From: Desmodus rotundus
Taxonomy: Eukaryota; Chordata; Mammalia; Chiroptera; Phyllostomidae
DNA: 64,000 nt
Direction of reading: 5' to 3'
Assembly (NCBI RefSeq): GCF_022682495.2
Contig: NC_071391.1
Span: forward strand, 39,780,498-39,844,497
Shown here one piece after another: positions 29,901 through 44,900 of this stretch. Position numbers and translations under genes: made by a program. Every line of letters begins with the position of its first letter. The first letter of the stretch is position 1. A model generated the notes under the pieces. It saw nothing but the letters and a program-made list of their open reading frames with translations, was not told where the DNA came from and searched no databases.

Positions 29901-32900
29901 AGCTTTATCTGGATTGAAGGACTGGCAAAATTCCACTCCAGGTGGTAAGGAATAGTAAACAAGAGCTCACTGTTCCATCACATCCTCACCCACTCGGTGA
30001 GTAGCCAAATTTAGTGGCTACTTTTGGACTTTTAAAACGGTGCTATATTTTCTCCCCTGGTTACAAAACTTTAAAATACCTAAATGCTACAATAAAGAAC
30101 ACTTTAAAACATAAAATTCAAGATGCTTAAAGAAAGTTCCACCCAGGAGAACAAAATGCAGGATTTGGGTCCTACACTTTAAGGTATTAAAACCCTGTTT
30201 CTCTACCCACTGGCCCGGACCGCACGAACTCTAGCACTGAGAAACAAATCAATTTCTAGATTCCAAGACTTTCCCAGCATGTTCTTATTTAATAACAGAC
30301 ATTTGTTGTCTTCATTTTTTAAGATTAAACACATGCACACAGCAGGTCATCCAACATTTGCTGAAGATGAAACATATTTACATATAATGCAACTATAGAG
30401 CACAGAGGAGCTACCCGATCAATGAACAGAACAGCGGCCCAAAAAAGCTCCAGAAAAAACAGCATCACCTTATCCAGTTTTGAGAGCTCATACATCAGTT
30501 TCTATACAGTTTGATTAAAAATTTTTTATCGGGATATAATTCACATACCCTAAGAGTCACTTCTGGAGGTGTACAACACAGTAGTTCTTAGCACATTCAT
30601 TCCCAAGGCCTGGTTTTTGTTTTTGTTTCAGTTGTTAGAGAATCATACACCTCACACAGTGTTCCCCTCAGCATCTCCAGTATCCATCGGACCCCACACA
30701 GTTACCGCTTTATTTCTTACTATGTTTCCTACGCTTTCCTTGCGTCCCTGGGACTATTGTGGAGCTACCGATTTGTAATTTTAGTCTCTTCACCGCTTTC
30801 TCCCAGTGCCCCAACCCCACACCTCTGGCAACTGCCAGTTCTCTCTGTATCTATGAGTCTGTTTCTGTTTATTTGTTTATTTTATTCTTTAGATTCCACG
30901 TAAAAATGAAATCACGTGGAATTTGTCTTTCCCTGTCTGACTTATTTCGCTGAGCATAATACCATCTAGGTCCATCCATGCTGTGGCAAATGGTAAAATT
31001 TCATTCTTTTTTTATGCCCACTTGAAATAGGCAAATCAAACAACACTGTAAACAAGAAGAGGTTAAGACAAAATCATACCTTTTCCAAAATGAACTTGTT
31101 TAAATACGGCATGTAGCCCTGATTGGAGACTGGCCCCTCGTCATCATCCCGGAAGTGCTCCTCGAGGGCAACGGGGTCATGTGGAACCTTCAGCACTGTG
31201 CACAGGTTATGGGAAAGGACCTAGGAGGGAAAGAAAGTCATTTAAAGGCCTCCACTAACCAGCACATGGCACCTTCACTGTCTCAGCACAGCTGGCTGCT
31301 CCGTGCCCTGGGGCGAGAAAGACGGAGAATAAAGTAGCAAGTATGGGCTACTGCTCAGCCACCAGCTCCCAACATGTTACCCTCGAGTGTCTCAGCCCTC
31401 CCCAGTTTTGGCTCACTTCAGAAGGTCTCTCTCACATGCCCACGTTGAACCAGGCTCCATGCAAGCTTGCAGTCTTTTACTAACTGCCCCACATTAGAAA
31501 GAAAAAGGAGAGAAAGAACAAGAGAATGTGTTCAAAATCAAACTTCTCCCCAACTAGTCCAGTGTCAGCCAATTACAGCTGTAAGAGAAAGAACCTAGTT
31601 CTGGACAAGGCGGCTGATCTGGCCAATCACAACCTCTCTAGGCTGCAGGTTTCTCATTTGTGCACTAGAAAGGGTCAAGTTAATATACAAATACAACAAA
31701 TACTAATTGGTAGTCTCTAAAAAAACCTATGATGTTAGGCTGTTTTCAGCATTACTATTTAAAAGTGTAAATGCAAATAGAGAAAGACATCAAGGGCCCA
31801 TTTTATAACTACAGGAAAAATCAATAGCAAAAATATCTCAGGAGTTACTAAAATGGTTGAAATATTTTGTAGAAAATTAGCAGTCCATCTATAAAGAGTC
31901 GCTGGTCTTGGTGACCGCCTGAGTAACACTTCAACAATCAAGTAGTTGAATTAGCAGTTTGCGCTACTTCAGTACTAATCTTGTTTCATATTAAATACAA
32001 ATTTTAAAGTAAAACTTAAATTCCTTCCATTTCATTTGTACATTCTTTTCTTTTCATTTGTGCATTTTTTTTTTTGTCATCTGTGTATTCTTAACAGGTC
32101 AAATTACACAGCTAAGGCTCCATTCCTTTAACAGAGATTCTTATTAAACACTAAATCCCAGGTTAAAATATTTCCTATTTTTCTCAGCCCTGCCCATTTA
32201 ATCACTTAAAGTGCCACATTCATCTCAACGAAGACTTTCGATTCTATTGAGCAAGTCACTTTTTTTCTTCATAGATATATTTCAGTTAAAAAATTTTAAG
32301 ATTAAAAAAATTGAATCTATAAAAAGAATATTTGCATATCTTCTTTCTACATTTGCTTCTTAAAGCTTCATTTCTGTGCAGGTCCTTTTCTACATGCTCT
32401 ACTGGTTTTAAGGAAGTAAAGTAAAGGAAGTAAATTCACAAATGGTTATAAATGAAGTAATGAAGACTTTTATCGACCCCCACAAAGCAGGCTGTGTTTC
32501 TCAAAAAAAAAATAAAAAAACCTCTATTTGTCAGCAGCAGAGCACATGAAAAGAGCATGGTGGGACTTTTACTAAAGAATCTTACACCATAGGCAGCAAG
32601 AGACTGAATAGATACTTCCTTTCTCTATTTATCTAGTAAAACCTATACAGTAATTACCTACCCCCGAAGAGGTTTTATGAGAATGAACTTTAAGAATATA
32701 ACATGCTTACAAATTGTGAAGTACTACAGAAATGAGTTTTAGATAAATAAAGGGCATATTTTTTAGACAAGGCTCAAAGGTCATTCACATTTTAAAATCA
32801 CCTGGGACTTTACCCAACTAAAAATTTCCAACCACTGGTTAAATTATGGTCCATCCATAAAACATTAAGAACGAGGAAGGTCACTCTGTAGTGACGTGAA

Positions 32901-35900
32901 AATATCTCCAACATAAATTAGGTGAAAAGGCAACGTACCCAAGGCTACATCAGTGTGTCATCTTTGTAAAATAAAAAGGAAGAAAAAATTAGAAACTCCG
33001 GGAGGATATATAAAGATTAGTAACAGTGGGTGGGCGGAGACTAGTTTGATGTTAGACCACGGGTAGAGATGGCTTCTCACTGAACCTCCCCTTTTAAATT
33101 GTATTGAAAAGATTACCTATTCAAAAACGTACTACTTAAAAAATTAAATGTGGGACAACTATAATAGCAAAAACAATAAAATACAATTTAAAAAATTAAA
33201 ATTAAAATTAAATATATATATATTTTTGAAAGTGGCCAGCTAAGAGCACACAGCTACATCTATCTATCTTCCAACTCTATACTTTTTCTTCTTCATTAAC
33301 CAACTCCCTAGGGATTAGGTATAAGAGGAAGATGTATTCCAGAGCAATGTACAATGATTAACAGATGAATGAGATAGAGGGCAATAAATGAGTTCAGAAA
33401 GGAGAAGTGGTGTGTGCTACAGGGACTTCACAGAGGAAGTGGAAAGCAACCTGGGCCTTAAAAAAGGACAGCTTTGGATAGCAAAAGGGTTTGGGGGGAA
33501 ATCAGAAGGCTTTCCAGATAGAGGAAAAACAGGGATAAGCAGTTGATTAGCACAAAATCCTCAGGATACAAAAAGGGGACACAACTCTCTTGCACACCCA
33601 CCCCTCTCTCTGCTTCTGGGTCCCAGAGATCCTCCAACTTGAAGTCCTGGCGGGGGGCCTTGGACCCCATATTGTCATTCTAGTCATTGTCTAGCTGGTA
33701 AGTACTGGCTCCAAGACATTAAGTCCAAAGAGATCAAATTTGTTTTTCTTGACTAAGGTTACTTAGTAGAACTAAGACTAGAATTCAGTTTTTATAATCG
33801 CTGGCCCAACACTCTGCAGTAATTAGGAACATTCGGTGTTGGGTGGGTAATTAATTGATCCCACTGAAAAAGACTTAGACTTGAACTTTAGCCTTGGACA
33901 ATTAAACAGTGCTTTTGTTAAATGCAGGGACTGCTGAATTCAATGATGATTTTCTTAAACACCTGTATTTAGTTAAGCCAATTGTGAGGGAGGCAGCACG
34001 TTATAGTAACAAGGACCGCATATGAGGAAACCTCAATGCCAGGCCTGCCCGTGTCGTCTGTTCCCGTTCAGTGGTTTGCCATTTTCCCTTTTTACATATT
34101 TTAATATCTTGCTACTTAATCACTTAGTCTCAGCATACTCACTACAAAAGGAGGAGTTGGGCTTCTTTCTAAAATTTTTAAAAGCCCAATCCTTAACTGT
34201 CAATGCAAACTCATTTCATGAATTCAACAAAAGAGCTATAACTTAGATCAGAAATTCATCTTTTTTCATTGTTAGTAAGACCTAGAATAGGGAAGTCTTC
34301 TCCAAACAAAATGACACACTGAGTAACAGGTAACTGAAAAGGTTTTGTTACTAAGAAAGAAAAAAATGTGTGCTTTCTTTAAAACATCTTTAAAATTTTT
34401 ATCAGCCATTTTTTAAAAGCCTGGGGGGCATCTCAAGTTTTTCTTAAATAAAAAGTAAAATGTATAAAGAAACCAAAATCTTGAGGGTCAGAATATAAAC
34501 TAATCACAAGTAAGTGCTCCAGAAGCTTAAACAGCAATTAACACTGTTGAGAGTAAACTCACATCACCCACTGGCTGGTCTTCGACTCTCACGCCTGCCA
34601 GAGTAGATATTATTGTTATTCTACAGATAAAGAGGCTACAGTCAGAGATTAGGAGATGTGCCCCAAATCGGAGCTGTATGTGCTGCGAACCTGGTACAAG
34701 AACTAGACCAGACCAGACTACACTTCCACCCTGTGCCGCCTTCCCGCTCTTTCTGGAAAGAGAGCCCTGCCTACACACAAGTGACTGTGGCTGTGCATGC
34801 CTGTTGCTAAAGCGAGGTGACAGACTGGCCCCCCAGCCCCACCCAGTCAGTTCTCCAGGACCTAACAAGATGGCCGGCACTATTTAGTGGAGCCAAGTTA
34901 AATCCAGTCGTGAAGAACTACATATGCCTAGAAATCTGGAACCTCTCTGGGAGCCCCATCTCCCAGCACCCACCTGTGGAGGAAACTGTTGAGGAAGCTG
35001 GAAAGCAGATCAGGACAAGAGCAATCAAGAGGAAAGAGAACTACACATCACTGATTTACGAAAGGACTGCCCCCGAGTCACTCTCATCAGAGTGTTTGCA
35101 AGTTTCTTGAAAAAGCTGAGTATATCCCACTTCAAATGCCTGCTCTCCAAAGGCCATTCCTTTAGCACCCACGTGATGGCTGAGCACCTTTGCTCTCCTT
35201 CCTCTGATTTGAAGAATAACCTATTGTTACTACAATAAAAGATCCATAACCATGCCAGGAACTCATCTGTCCGGTCCCTTCAGAGCCGTCCACTATGGCT
35301 CTGCAGGGCCTCTGATGACAAAAGACGACTAATCGACTGAGGAGGCCTGCGTGTGTGATCTGCTCCTGGTTTGCCACGTACCCTTTTTAAGCATTTTGCT
35401 CCAACTATTACGAAAATGAAATCAAGAATGATGAACAACTAACAGTGTATTAACACGCCTGAGTGCATAATGTCAGCCCTCCTCCCTCCCGAAGATGTGG
35501 AGATTACAAAGGTTCTCTGGAACGTGCCCCTGGTCGCGCAGTTTCCCTTCACAGGACGTGCGTAATGGGCAAAATCCAACCCTGAAAACAAGGGGGGTGG
35601 AGACCTCCAGGCCAACAAGCTTATCTGAACAGACACAATTATAGAATAATAATTCATAATGGGCAGTCATTTTTTAAGACATAAAAATTCTTGTCTGATT
35701 TATAAAATTTCGAGCTAATGGCAAATTCCCAGAAAACTCTTCCTAACAATGAACCAGAGTGACCCATTTCCTACCAGGGCTATGCCCCGCCTTAGGAGCA
35801 TTGTCTTAACAGAAGTCCTGCCCCCGACCCCGTGCGGTCATTTTCCCGTTCCCGACAATGTCCTTCATCCTGCTTGTCACTGCTTGGTCCTGCTGCTTTC

Positions 35901-38900
35901 TCCTCAATACGCCGTGGGACAAAAGTAGGTGTACAGTTGTAAGTACATGAAACAGAGTTTAACTTGTATTATTATTTAGTAATTATGTTATTTTCCATAC
36001 GAACAACTGTAAACCTACTTTAGCCCCACCCTGTAATCTTCATTACATTCAGCCCCGGAAATCTCAAAGTCGTGATTCACTCATGCTTTTTGCTGTGGGA
36101 ATGTCATCAGTCCTTGACACTTTTACCAAATTAATCTTCAAGTGTTTGTTTATATCACATTATCTTCTTGTCTAAAATTCATCAAAAGCCTACAACAGTA
36201 AAAAACCAAGTGAGGCAGTTTAGGAATAAGCTAGGAAAATCCTTTGGCAAGTGGAATGGAGAAACTGAGATAGTTAAACAAGGCCGAGCAATTTACAGCC
36301 AGATGAGAAATCGCCAGGTCTTATCTTCCCTGACCAAGGACACTTAGGAGCACATGGCTTACACATTCCAGACCATGCTGGGGGCAGACCAGCCTGGGTC
36401 CCATGGCAGCCCCTCTCCAGTGACATTCTTGGCAAGTGAAACGGACCACCAGAGAGTGAGCCTGATCCCCCTACCTGCTATGCTGATGCATCAGTACATC
36501 AAAGGACACACCTGGAAAGCTGACAATATTCTGATTGAGACCTCCCCTAAATTTCCTGCCTTAGAAAACAGATAAAACCCCAAAGACCCAGTGTGCGCTC
36601 TCCCTTCAGCACTGCCACGCCTCCCCCCTCCCTTCCTTTCTCAGGTCTGTATCTTTGCTCCCTTTCTCCTAAGCTCTAAAGATTCCCAGGAGACTTGCAA
36701 CCAGAGGAGCAGGGGAGAGCAGCACCTTGCCCCAGGCTAACGGCCTGAACCTGTCTCCAAAGGCCTTCCTTTTGCCTCTGTAACTTGTTTCCTGAGCCCA
36801 CGCAGCCCAGCCGGCCACTTCTTTTGCCTCTGTGACTTTCTTTCTAAAGGGCTGAGGCAGCCTCACCTAAGCCCACTCCTGTTGCTGTGATCTTGCCTGT
36901 TCTATCTTAAACCTTCCTTTGTTTCACTGTTCCCAGCTTTAATAAACGTACATTCTAAATCACAGCCTCTTATTGTGAACTCTCTCCTGCACAAAGTCAA
37001 GAACCCACACGACCCAGACTACGCCGGGACAGACCCTCCTCGACCCAGTCCCTTTCCGGTGACACAAGTAAGCATCTGAGCTCCATATTTATTTACCTCA
37101 CTCAACAAGCCAGCCCCGCTTTACCTTTCTAGCCTTTTGTCTTCCTACCCTCTGCACCACCTGCACAAACTCAGCCACACCAGTTACTCACTGTACCTAC
37201 ACAAACCCTGTACCACCCTCCTTCCTCCCCCGGGGCCTTTGCTCCAACCACCCCTCCCTAACACAAACGCCATCCCTTTCTAAGGCCGCCACCACTCAAA
37301 CACTCTGTTTCCAAGCACTCCGTGTTTCTTATTTTACACTACCACACATAATTTTTCTCTCCCATAAGACTGTAAGTTTCTGACAGAAGGGCAACTTCAA
37401 TAACAACAACAATCTTAGGAAATAGACTACTGCTATCTCCTTATTTCATTGATAAGAAGACTGGGGCCTGAGACTGGGCCTAAGTCACATCCTGATTAGT
37501 GCCGAAGCAGGGACGAGAACCGAGGTCTCCTAACTGCCTGTCCCACAATGACACCACAGGCTGGAAACATTCCCTCTGCCTCATCATAGCCTTCAAGACT
37601 GGGTCATTCTTCATAAACTCTGCCCACTGAATTCCTAGTCAGCATTTCAATGAATTCTGTTTCACATGCTAGCAGTATCTCAAATACCTAACTGCAGCTC
37701 AGTAAGGGAGGAAACCTCACCCAGTATTCTTCTTCCGTACCCTTCACAGAGACTAGCGTGGGGCTAAGGGAGAACTCAGTAGGAGTATAACACTTACGGA
37801 CAGACTAAGGCAGGAAATCTAACTCGAAACCATCTGTTGTCCACAGAGTGTATGCCACTGAACTACAGTGGATCCCACTGGATTACATTCTAAATGAACC
37901 ACCTTTAGTAAGTTCTTGTGGATAATTCATTAACTTAGCCCTCTTCAGAAATCAAACAAAATGTCGGCAAAGTTGACTACATAAAAATCTTTAAATTTCC
38001 CTTTAAAAAAGGCACCATAAACAAAGTCTAATGGCTCCTTAGAAATTCAAGTTACCCTTAGAAATTATTAAGTGAAAGATGAACACCTAATACAAAATGG
38101 ACAACAGACATGGATAGAAAATTCACAAAAGGAATTAATGACTAATAAATATAGGAAAAGATGCTTAACCTCACTAGTACTCAGAATAATGCAAATTAAG
38201 AGAGTTATTACTTTTTGCCCGGTGTTTGAGAACATATAGGGGAGTAAGGATTTCCAACACCTAAACGCGGGAGAAGGTGGAGAGCAGGTTTTCTCCAGCA
38301 CTTCTGACATTCCGGGCCAGGTAATTCTTTATCTGGGGAGCAGGAGGAGGTGGCCTATGCATCGGGGGATGTTTAGCAGCATCCGGAACATCTCAAATAT
38401 CTGTGAATAAGAAAGGGGTTAAATAAAGCATGACACATCAGCACAGTGAACGAGTTTCTAGCCATGAGAAAGAGCGGCGTCTGTACCTATGTGCGCTGAT
38501 GTGGAGAGACGACCCTAACACACCGCTTAAGAAGACAGGTTACCCAAAAAGGCAACCACCCAGATGGGAGAAGATTTTTGCACACAATACCTCCAATAAG
38601 GGGCTAATATCCAAAATATATAAAGAATTCATTCAACTCAACAACAACAACAAAAAAACAATCCAGTTTAAAAATGGGCAGCAGCCCTGACTAAACACTT
38701 CTCTAAGGAATGTATACGAGTGGCCAACAGATACATGAAAAGATGCTCAACTTTACTACTTAAAAGGGAAATACAAATCAAAACCACAATGAGATACCAC
38801 CTCACACCCGTTAGAATGGCTGTTATCAATAAGACAAGAAAGAGCAAGTACTGGAGAGGACGCGAAGAAAAGGGAACCTTCGTACTCCGGAGCTGGAAAT

Positions 38901-41900
38901 ATAAACAGGTGCAGCCACTATGGAAAACAGTATGGAGGCTCCTCAAAAAATGAAAAATAAAGGCACAATATAACCCAGCAATCTCTCTGCTAGGTATTTA
39001 CCCCCAAATTTGAAAAGTTATTTGTAGAGATGTATGTACCCCTGTGTTCACTGCAGCATTAGTCACCTTAGCCAAGACATGGAAACAACCCAAGTGCCCT
39101 TCAACCAACGGCTAGATGAGGAAGATGTGGCGCATGCGTGTATACAGTGGAATACTACTCGGCCACGAAAAGATGAAATATCACCATTTGCAAAACATGG
39201 ATGGATGCGGATGGTACCATGCAAGATGAAATAAGTCGGAAGGAAAAAGACAAGAACCACATGATTTCACTCATATTTGGTACAGAAAGTAAAGCAAAAA
39301 AATGAACGAAAGAAACAAACAAGTTCACAGACACAGACAACAGAATGGTGATTACCAGAAGGAAAGGGGGTGAGGAGAGGAAGAAGAATATAGGCAAACA
39401 TATGACGATGGAAGAAGACCCGACTTTCAGTGGTGAGCACACAACGTAGAATACAGCTGTTGTATCATCAAGTTGTACATCTGAGACGTTATTAACCACT
39501 GTTACCCAATAAATTTAATTAAAATTTTTTAAATGGCTAAATGGTAAAAAATGGTTACAAAAGCATGTAAAACATGATCCCATTTACGTAAAAGGACACA
39601 CACGCATGGATATGCGCATGTGTGCATGTGGGGGACAGGGGGATGGATGGAGGGAGGGGAGACAGAAAGAGAGCGATGTGAGAAAGATATTCACAGAGGA
39701 GTTAACTGCATCTGCCTCTGGTGGTGGAACTTCAGGTGCTTCTACCTGTGCCTCTATATTGTAATGTGTTGTTTGAATAGTCTAGGTATCATCTTTATAA
39801 TCAGAAAAAAGTGAAGCTTTTAAATTCACAGAAAATTTTAAATATGTCTGGGGTTCCAGCTAGAAAGCACCAGTAAAATTAGAAACTATGAAGAGATCAT
39901 TGTAGGACTATAAAGTTGTTGGGATTAAGTCACATGAGCCAACCATGAAGAGTTATGCTTTGCCATGCCTCTTGAAGAAGTCACTCTGTAGGCACCAAAG
40001 TCTCCCACCAAAGTCTGAGACAGCCTCCTTAGAGTCCAGCCTCCCCCTGGGCTGCAGCATAACAAGCGTCTTTAAGAAGATACATCACTTCTAAAAAGCC
40101 TCTGTGTCTCTCTCTCCCGCTACTCTGTAAGTTCCTTAAAGACAGGTCTGTGGTTGACCCATCCGTGCAATACCAAAGCCTGAAGAGAGAGAGCCTGATG
40201 TTCAACAAACGTTAGCTAAGTGAGCCCCCATCTAAGAATCCTCTTGTTTTCCTTTTCTTTTCCATCATCTTTATCTACATCTGGGTGTTTGAGTTTATTG
40301 CACTACACTACGAGTATGTTCTTCCCAGAAAGAATTTCTGTTTAACTGGAATCTCTGATTCAGAGCACGTTTGGATTGAAAACCGATGCCCCCGATTAGT
40401 CAGTACCACCACCAGAACTAGCAGGCATCGCATCTGTCCTGACATCTAGTACAGAAGTCCAGTTCCTCAAAATTCAGACAGAGAATTTTTTAAAGAAGGA
40501 CGCAGTAAGAGTTAACAAGAATGTAAGACAGAACTGCGTAGAAGAGAAATTAGGTACTTCCATTTAGTGAGTCTTCTCTGAAGCCATAGTGAACACCCAA
40601 AGATGAGGATAAAGATCACAAATCTGAGGTTTACCTCTACCGCCCCATCTTCTGACCATTCTGTCCCCTTACGTTCCCTATGATAAGGCTCCTAATTCCT
40701 ACCAATCTTGTGAAATTGCTTTTTCAAAAGGATTCCGTGGCAGACACAGACTCAGGCCCCTCCTCACGAAAGGAACCGCAGCCCAGCCACAAGGGCCGTG
40801 GCCAGCTGAGAGACGCCAGCCACTAGTGCCTTCTCTCCACGGAGCGAGATGCTCTGTCAGCTTGAGGCTAACCAGAGCGTGCGCGGCTGGGGAAACGAGG
40901 GCTCCTGGCCTTCGGGAGCAAGTCTCATTCTCCCTTCTGAGGCCCTAACGGAGAGTTGCCGAATAGCAACTATTCACCAGGATGAGGGCGTGCTAAACAC
41001 GCCAAGCTAACAAAGCTAAGTTAGAAGGCTAAACCTTGAAGGTCTCATCCTCTATCCACATTTTACAAATGAGGACACCGGAGCCCAGCAAGGAGAAATG
41101 ACTTCCCCTGGCCACCCAAGTCTCCCATCGCTCCAACCAGCGCTCTCTCTCCTGATACTTTGTTCCTCCAAAAAATTTACTTTCCAAATCTTTCATTATA
41201 AACATTCTTACAGAGGAGTTTCGGACATCCCCTGAGGTCAGTGGCAAATGTCTCTTCCTCTAGTGGCATTCTCTGACCTAAGTACTCCAATCCTCACCAC
41301 AGGCCAGACGGGTTTCCTTCCTCTGAGTTTATCTCACTATATTCCAACTGCCAGGCTGCTGGTCTGTACGACTCACAAGAATTTAAGCTCTATAAAAGGT
41401 AGGGAACAGCCCTGACTGGCGTGACTCAGTTGGGTGGACATCATCCAGCAAAGCGAAAGGTCTCTGGTTAGATTCCCGGTCAGGGCACGTGCCTGGGTTG
41501 CAGGCTGGTCCCTGTGTGGGGTGCATTTGAGAGGCTGCTGATAGATGTTTCTCTCACACATCAATGTTTCTCTCTCTCTCTTTCTCTCTTCCTTCCCCTC
41601 TAAGAATAAATAAATAAAATCTTTAAAAAAATAAAAATTGAAATTGAAAAAAGGGGGTAGGAAACATATGTGTTTTGATTCCCACTGCCACCATCCCTGC
41701 TCAGCACTCGTCAACTTACTCTTCAACTTCCACAGCAGCCCCCCGATTGGCCTCCCCTTCTCTGTCCAGCCCCTCGTCTCCAATGATCACACCCACATCA
41801 TCAAAATAATCTCAAAACTCTACCTTCATTGCCCTGACTGGTGTGGCTCAGTTAGTTGGGTGTCGTCCGGCAAAGGGAACGGGCACAGGTACACACCTCG

Positions 41901-44900
41901 GTTGAGGGACCAGTCGGGGTGCAACCGATCATGTTTCTCTCTCACACCGATGGATCTCTCCCTCTCTCCCCCTTCCTTCCCCTCTGTCTTAAAAACAACA
42001 ACTCTGCCTTTGTCGTGCATCTACTCAAAAGGTTTTACTAACTGCCCACTTTACAGGATCAGTTCTGAACCACTCATCTAACACAGTCGCTCAACCGATA
42101 TATTATTAACCACCTATTCTGTGCAAGAACGAAAACATCTAAAATGTAACCCCATCTCCCTTTAATCCTAATTTTACACTACACCTCAAAACATTCTATA
42201 CCCAGAGTATCTCCTTACTGCTCACAAATACCCCAGGTTTCGGCCCTTGCTCTTACCTACAGAACCACCACTGCACCTGCCATCCTTCTGTGACAACGCT
42301 AGACCAGACATCTGTCCCATTCCCTCCAGACACAGCTCATGTCGGTCTGCTCCACGAAACTCTCCTTGTCTACAACCGTCTACATTTCTTTCTCTGGTTC
42401 CTTTGAACTTCTACTGCAGCTCTGTATATGGCATCATATAGAAATATAATTTTAATAATATATATCCAAAGTATTACAACTTCAACATGTAACTCAATAT
42501 TTTTAAATTACTGAATAGATATCTTACATTCTTTTCTTTACTAAAAGTCTCTAAAACCTAGCATATATGTTACATTTACACCGTATCTCAATTCGGGCTG
42601 GCCACTTTTCAGCACTTAGTAGCCAGATGTGGCTAACGGCCAACGCACTGGACAGCGTGGTCTAGAGCGCTCGTTTTCCACACCCTTAGAACTTGCTTCT
42701 GTGTTGTCCGACTGGAGTCATTTCACGTACTGTCTTCTTCACTAAACCACCCACTCCTCGGGGTAAGGAACAATGTTGTATATTTATTCCTTCCCCAGGG
42801 CCCCTAAGAAAAGGTCCTTAGTAGATGAAAACCTTCAAATTCATGCAATGTTCTGCAGATCGGTTTTCTTCATCATTATTGGGTGGGAGGGAACAGGCGG
42901 CTAGTAAATGCTCTGTTGTCACACACAAAGCTTGTGAGGCCCATCTCTGCAAGCGTGCATGTTATTAAATGTCCTCTTACTCTCCTTTAACAGATAACCC
43001 TAAAATACAAGAAGGAAAGCGAATGCCCCAAAGACTCCCAGGTAAAGAACCTCAGAATTTCAACCTAGTTCTGTCTAGTCACAGCCTGGTATCCCAGTAC
43101 CTAACGGTGTTTTCTCAAATCATCACTGAAAAAAGTCACAGAGTTAAGTCAACTGGCCACCTGCTCCTGCTCTCAGCTCCATGCTGAGAGCAGGTGCATA
43201 TCTCGTCCAGATTAACTGCCATCTGGACGAGATTTGCATCATCCAGGGAACGGAAAGAAATGATGGAGATGTGCGGCCTACTAAGGCAGAGTGTTCAGTC
43301 TTCCCCGAGCTGTCTTCCAGTGAAATATAACACCTTCAACCATCTGTAGTGGTCCATCCGGGCAGAACAACTTTCGTCCTAGCTGGTGTCACTTCTTCTG
43401 GCTGGTACACCACGCCCACGTATACCACTCTCCAGGTCCCAATCAAACACAGTCATAAAGCTAATTACTCCTAAAGAAGCAAAAGGTATAGAAGACATGG
43501 AAGAGTCCTAAGATGAAAAAATTAGTTCTTCCAATATTTCAGAAATCTCTCCCTAGTCACAAGATTCCCTCCTATAAAATTTGACTCTACACAGATTTAC
43601 TACTCCTAAATACCTTTCTACAATTAATTAATTGCTGAGAATTGCAGTTTCAAGTAGATACAGATTTTAAGAGGAAAAAAAAAGAATCAACCTGAAGGTA
43701 AAAAAAAAAAAAAAAAAAGCAGAAAGCAGAGCAGAAAAATAGATTTACGACATGAAGCCTTGGGGAAGATGCAGAAAGGAGGCGAAGGGCTACCCTAGAC
43801 TTGGGTTGCAGGAAGGGAGAGAGACACTGTTAACAGGGACCAGGAGGCAAGTCTGAGTGTGCTAATTACCACTGAGGGCACTACCATAACCCTCCAGCAG
43901 CGAGGGAACGAGAAGTACCTACTCAGTGAGGGCAACGGCAAGTAGGAAAAGGTCACACAAAGCCTCTTTCTCTCTCCAGCTTCCGGCTACTATGTATGTA
44001 CCTCTGGGACCGTGGTGAGACCCCAAAGGAAACACAAAACGGGGATCAGGAAGGTTAAGAGCTCTGAGTCATACGATTAGAAATGCACCGGTTGCTAAGA
44101 TAGAGGGCCACGCACACACACACAGAAAACAACTGGTTCCCAAGCTGTCCCACATAAAGTTTCTAGCAAGTAAGGAATGAAGAAAGGAAATAACCCAGAA
44201 TCCATTATTACCACTTAAAAATTTGTAAATGTCTTTTATATCTCTTCATCTGGAAACCTCTCTTTTCTGTTTTATTTTGGTGAAATGAAAAATATATATA
44301 TTTACAAAGATCTTTATAGGCTCACTCATGACTCCAATCCCCTAACCTCATTTTTTTTTTTTAATTAAAGTTTTAGTTCCTCTACAGAAACAACTTTTAC
44401 CACAGGGATTAACAGAAACAAATCACTGAAGATTAGGGAGGGACTACTCTACATGCCAAGTCCACAAGAATTAACCATATCTTTTACATTGTGTTTCACA
44501 CAATAAAAGCCCTTCACTGCCACCTGCTTCCTTTGTATTTTCAACTGACCACTGGCCCGGCTCATTTACTTTCATAACTAGCAAGGGTAAAATTCTTTGA
44601 GACTAAACGCCTACATGAGAACAGGACACAGGACATTACTCAGAAGATGCATAAAAACACTTAGCTGAAAGTCTAGCATTAAGAAATGGATAAAAATTCA
44701 AACTACCCATGTTGTTCCTAAAAATTTTTTTTCACTCAGATCCTCACTAGTTATAAGCCCTTTTACTTCAAATGGGCAAAACAAAACAAAACCCTGTGTT
44801 TCTAAAAACAAGGGGATAAAAGTGCAGAGCCAATAAGCTTATTTCGAGACATTTCCAGCACTGACATGTAATTCACACTGCAACCACAATTGCAAAGCTA

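Larger units (their letters stand above)
35800..37390 (+). repeat. L2 LINE remnant split by a MITE and an LTR
   Basis: L2-like text resumes on each side of the MITE at 35910-36033 and of the LTR at 36213-37064 (for example AAAATTCATCAAAAGCCTAC before, and CAAACACTCTGTTTCCAAGC after). Confidence 0.5.

Noticed and set aside
41638..42081. A 147-codon + strand frame
   Set aside because: Much of it is translated Ves SINE; no domain.
43166..43233. MicroRNA precursor
   Set aside because: Each stem is only 12-13 bp, too short for a standard precursor, and the two do not combine into one longer stem.
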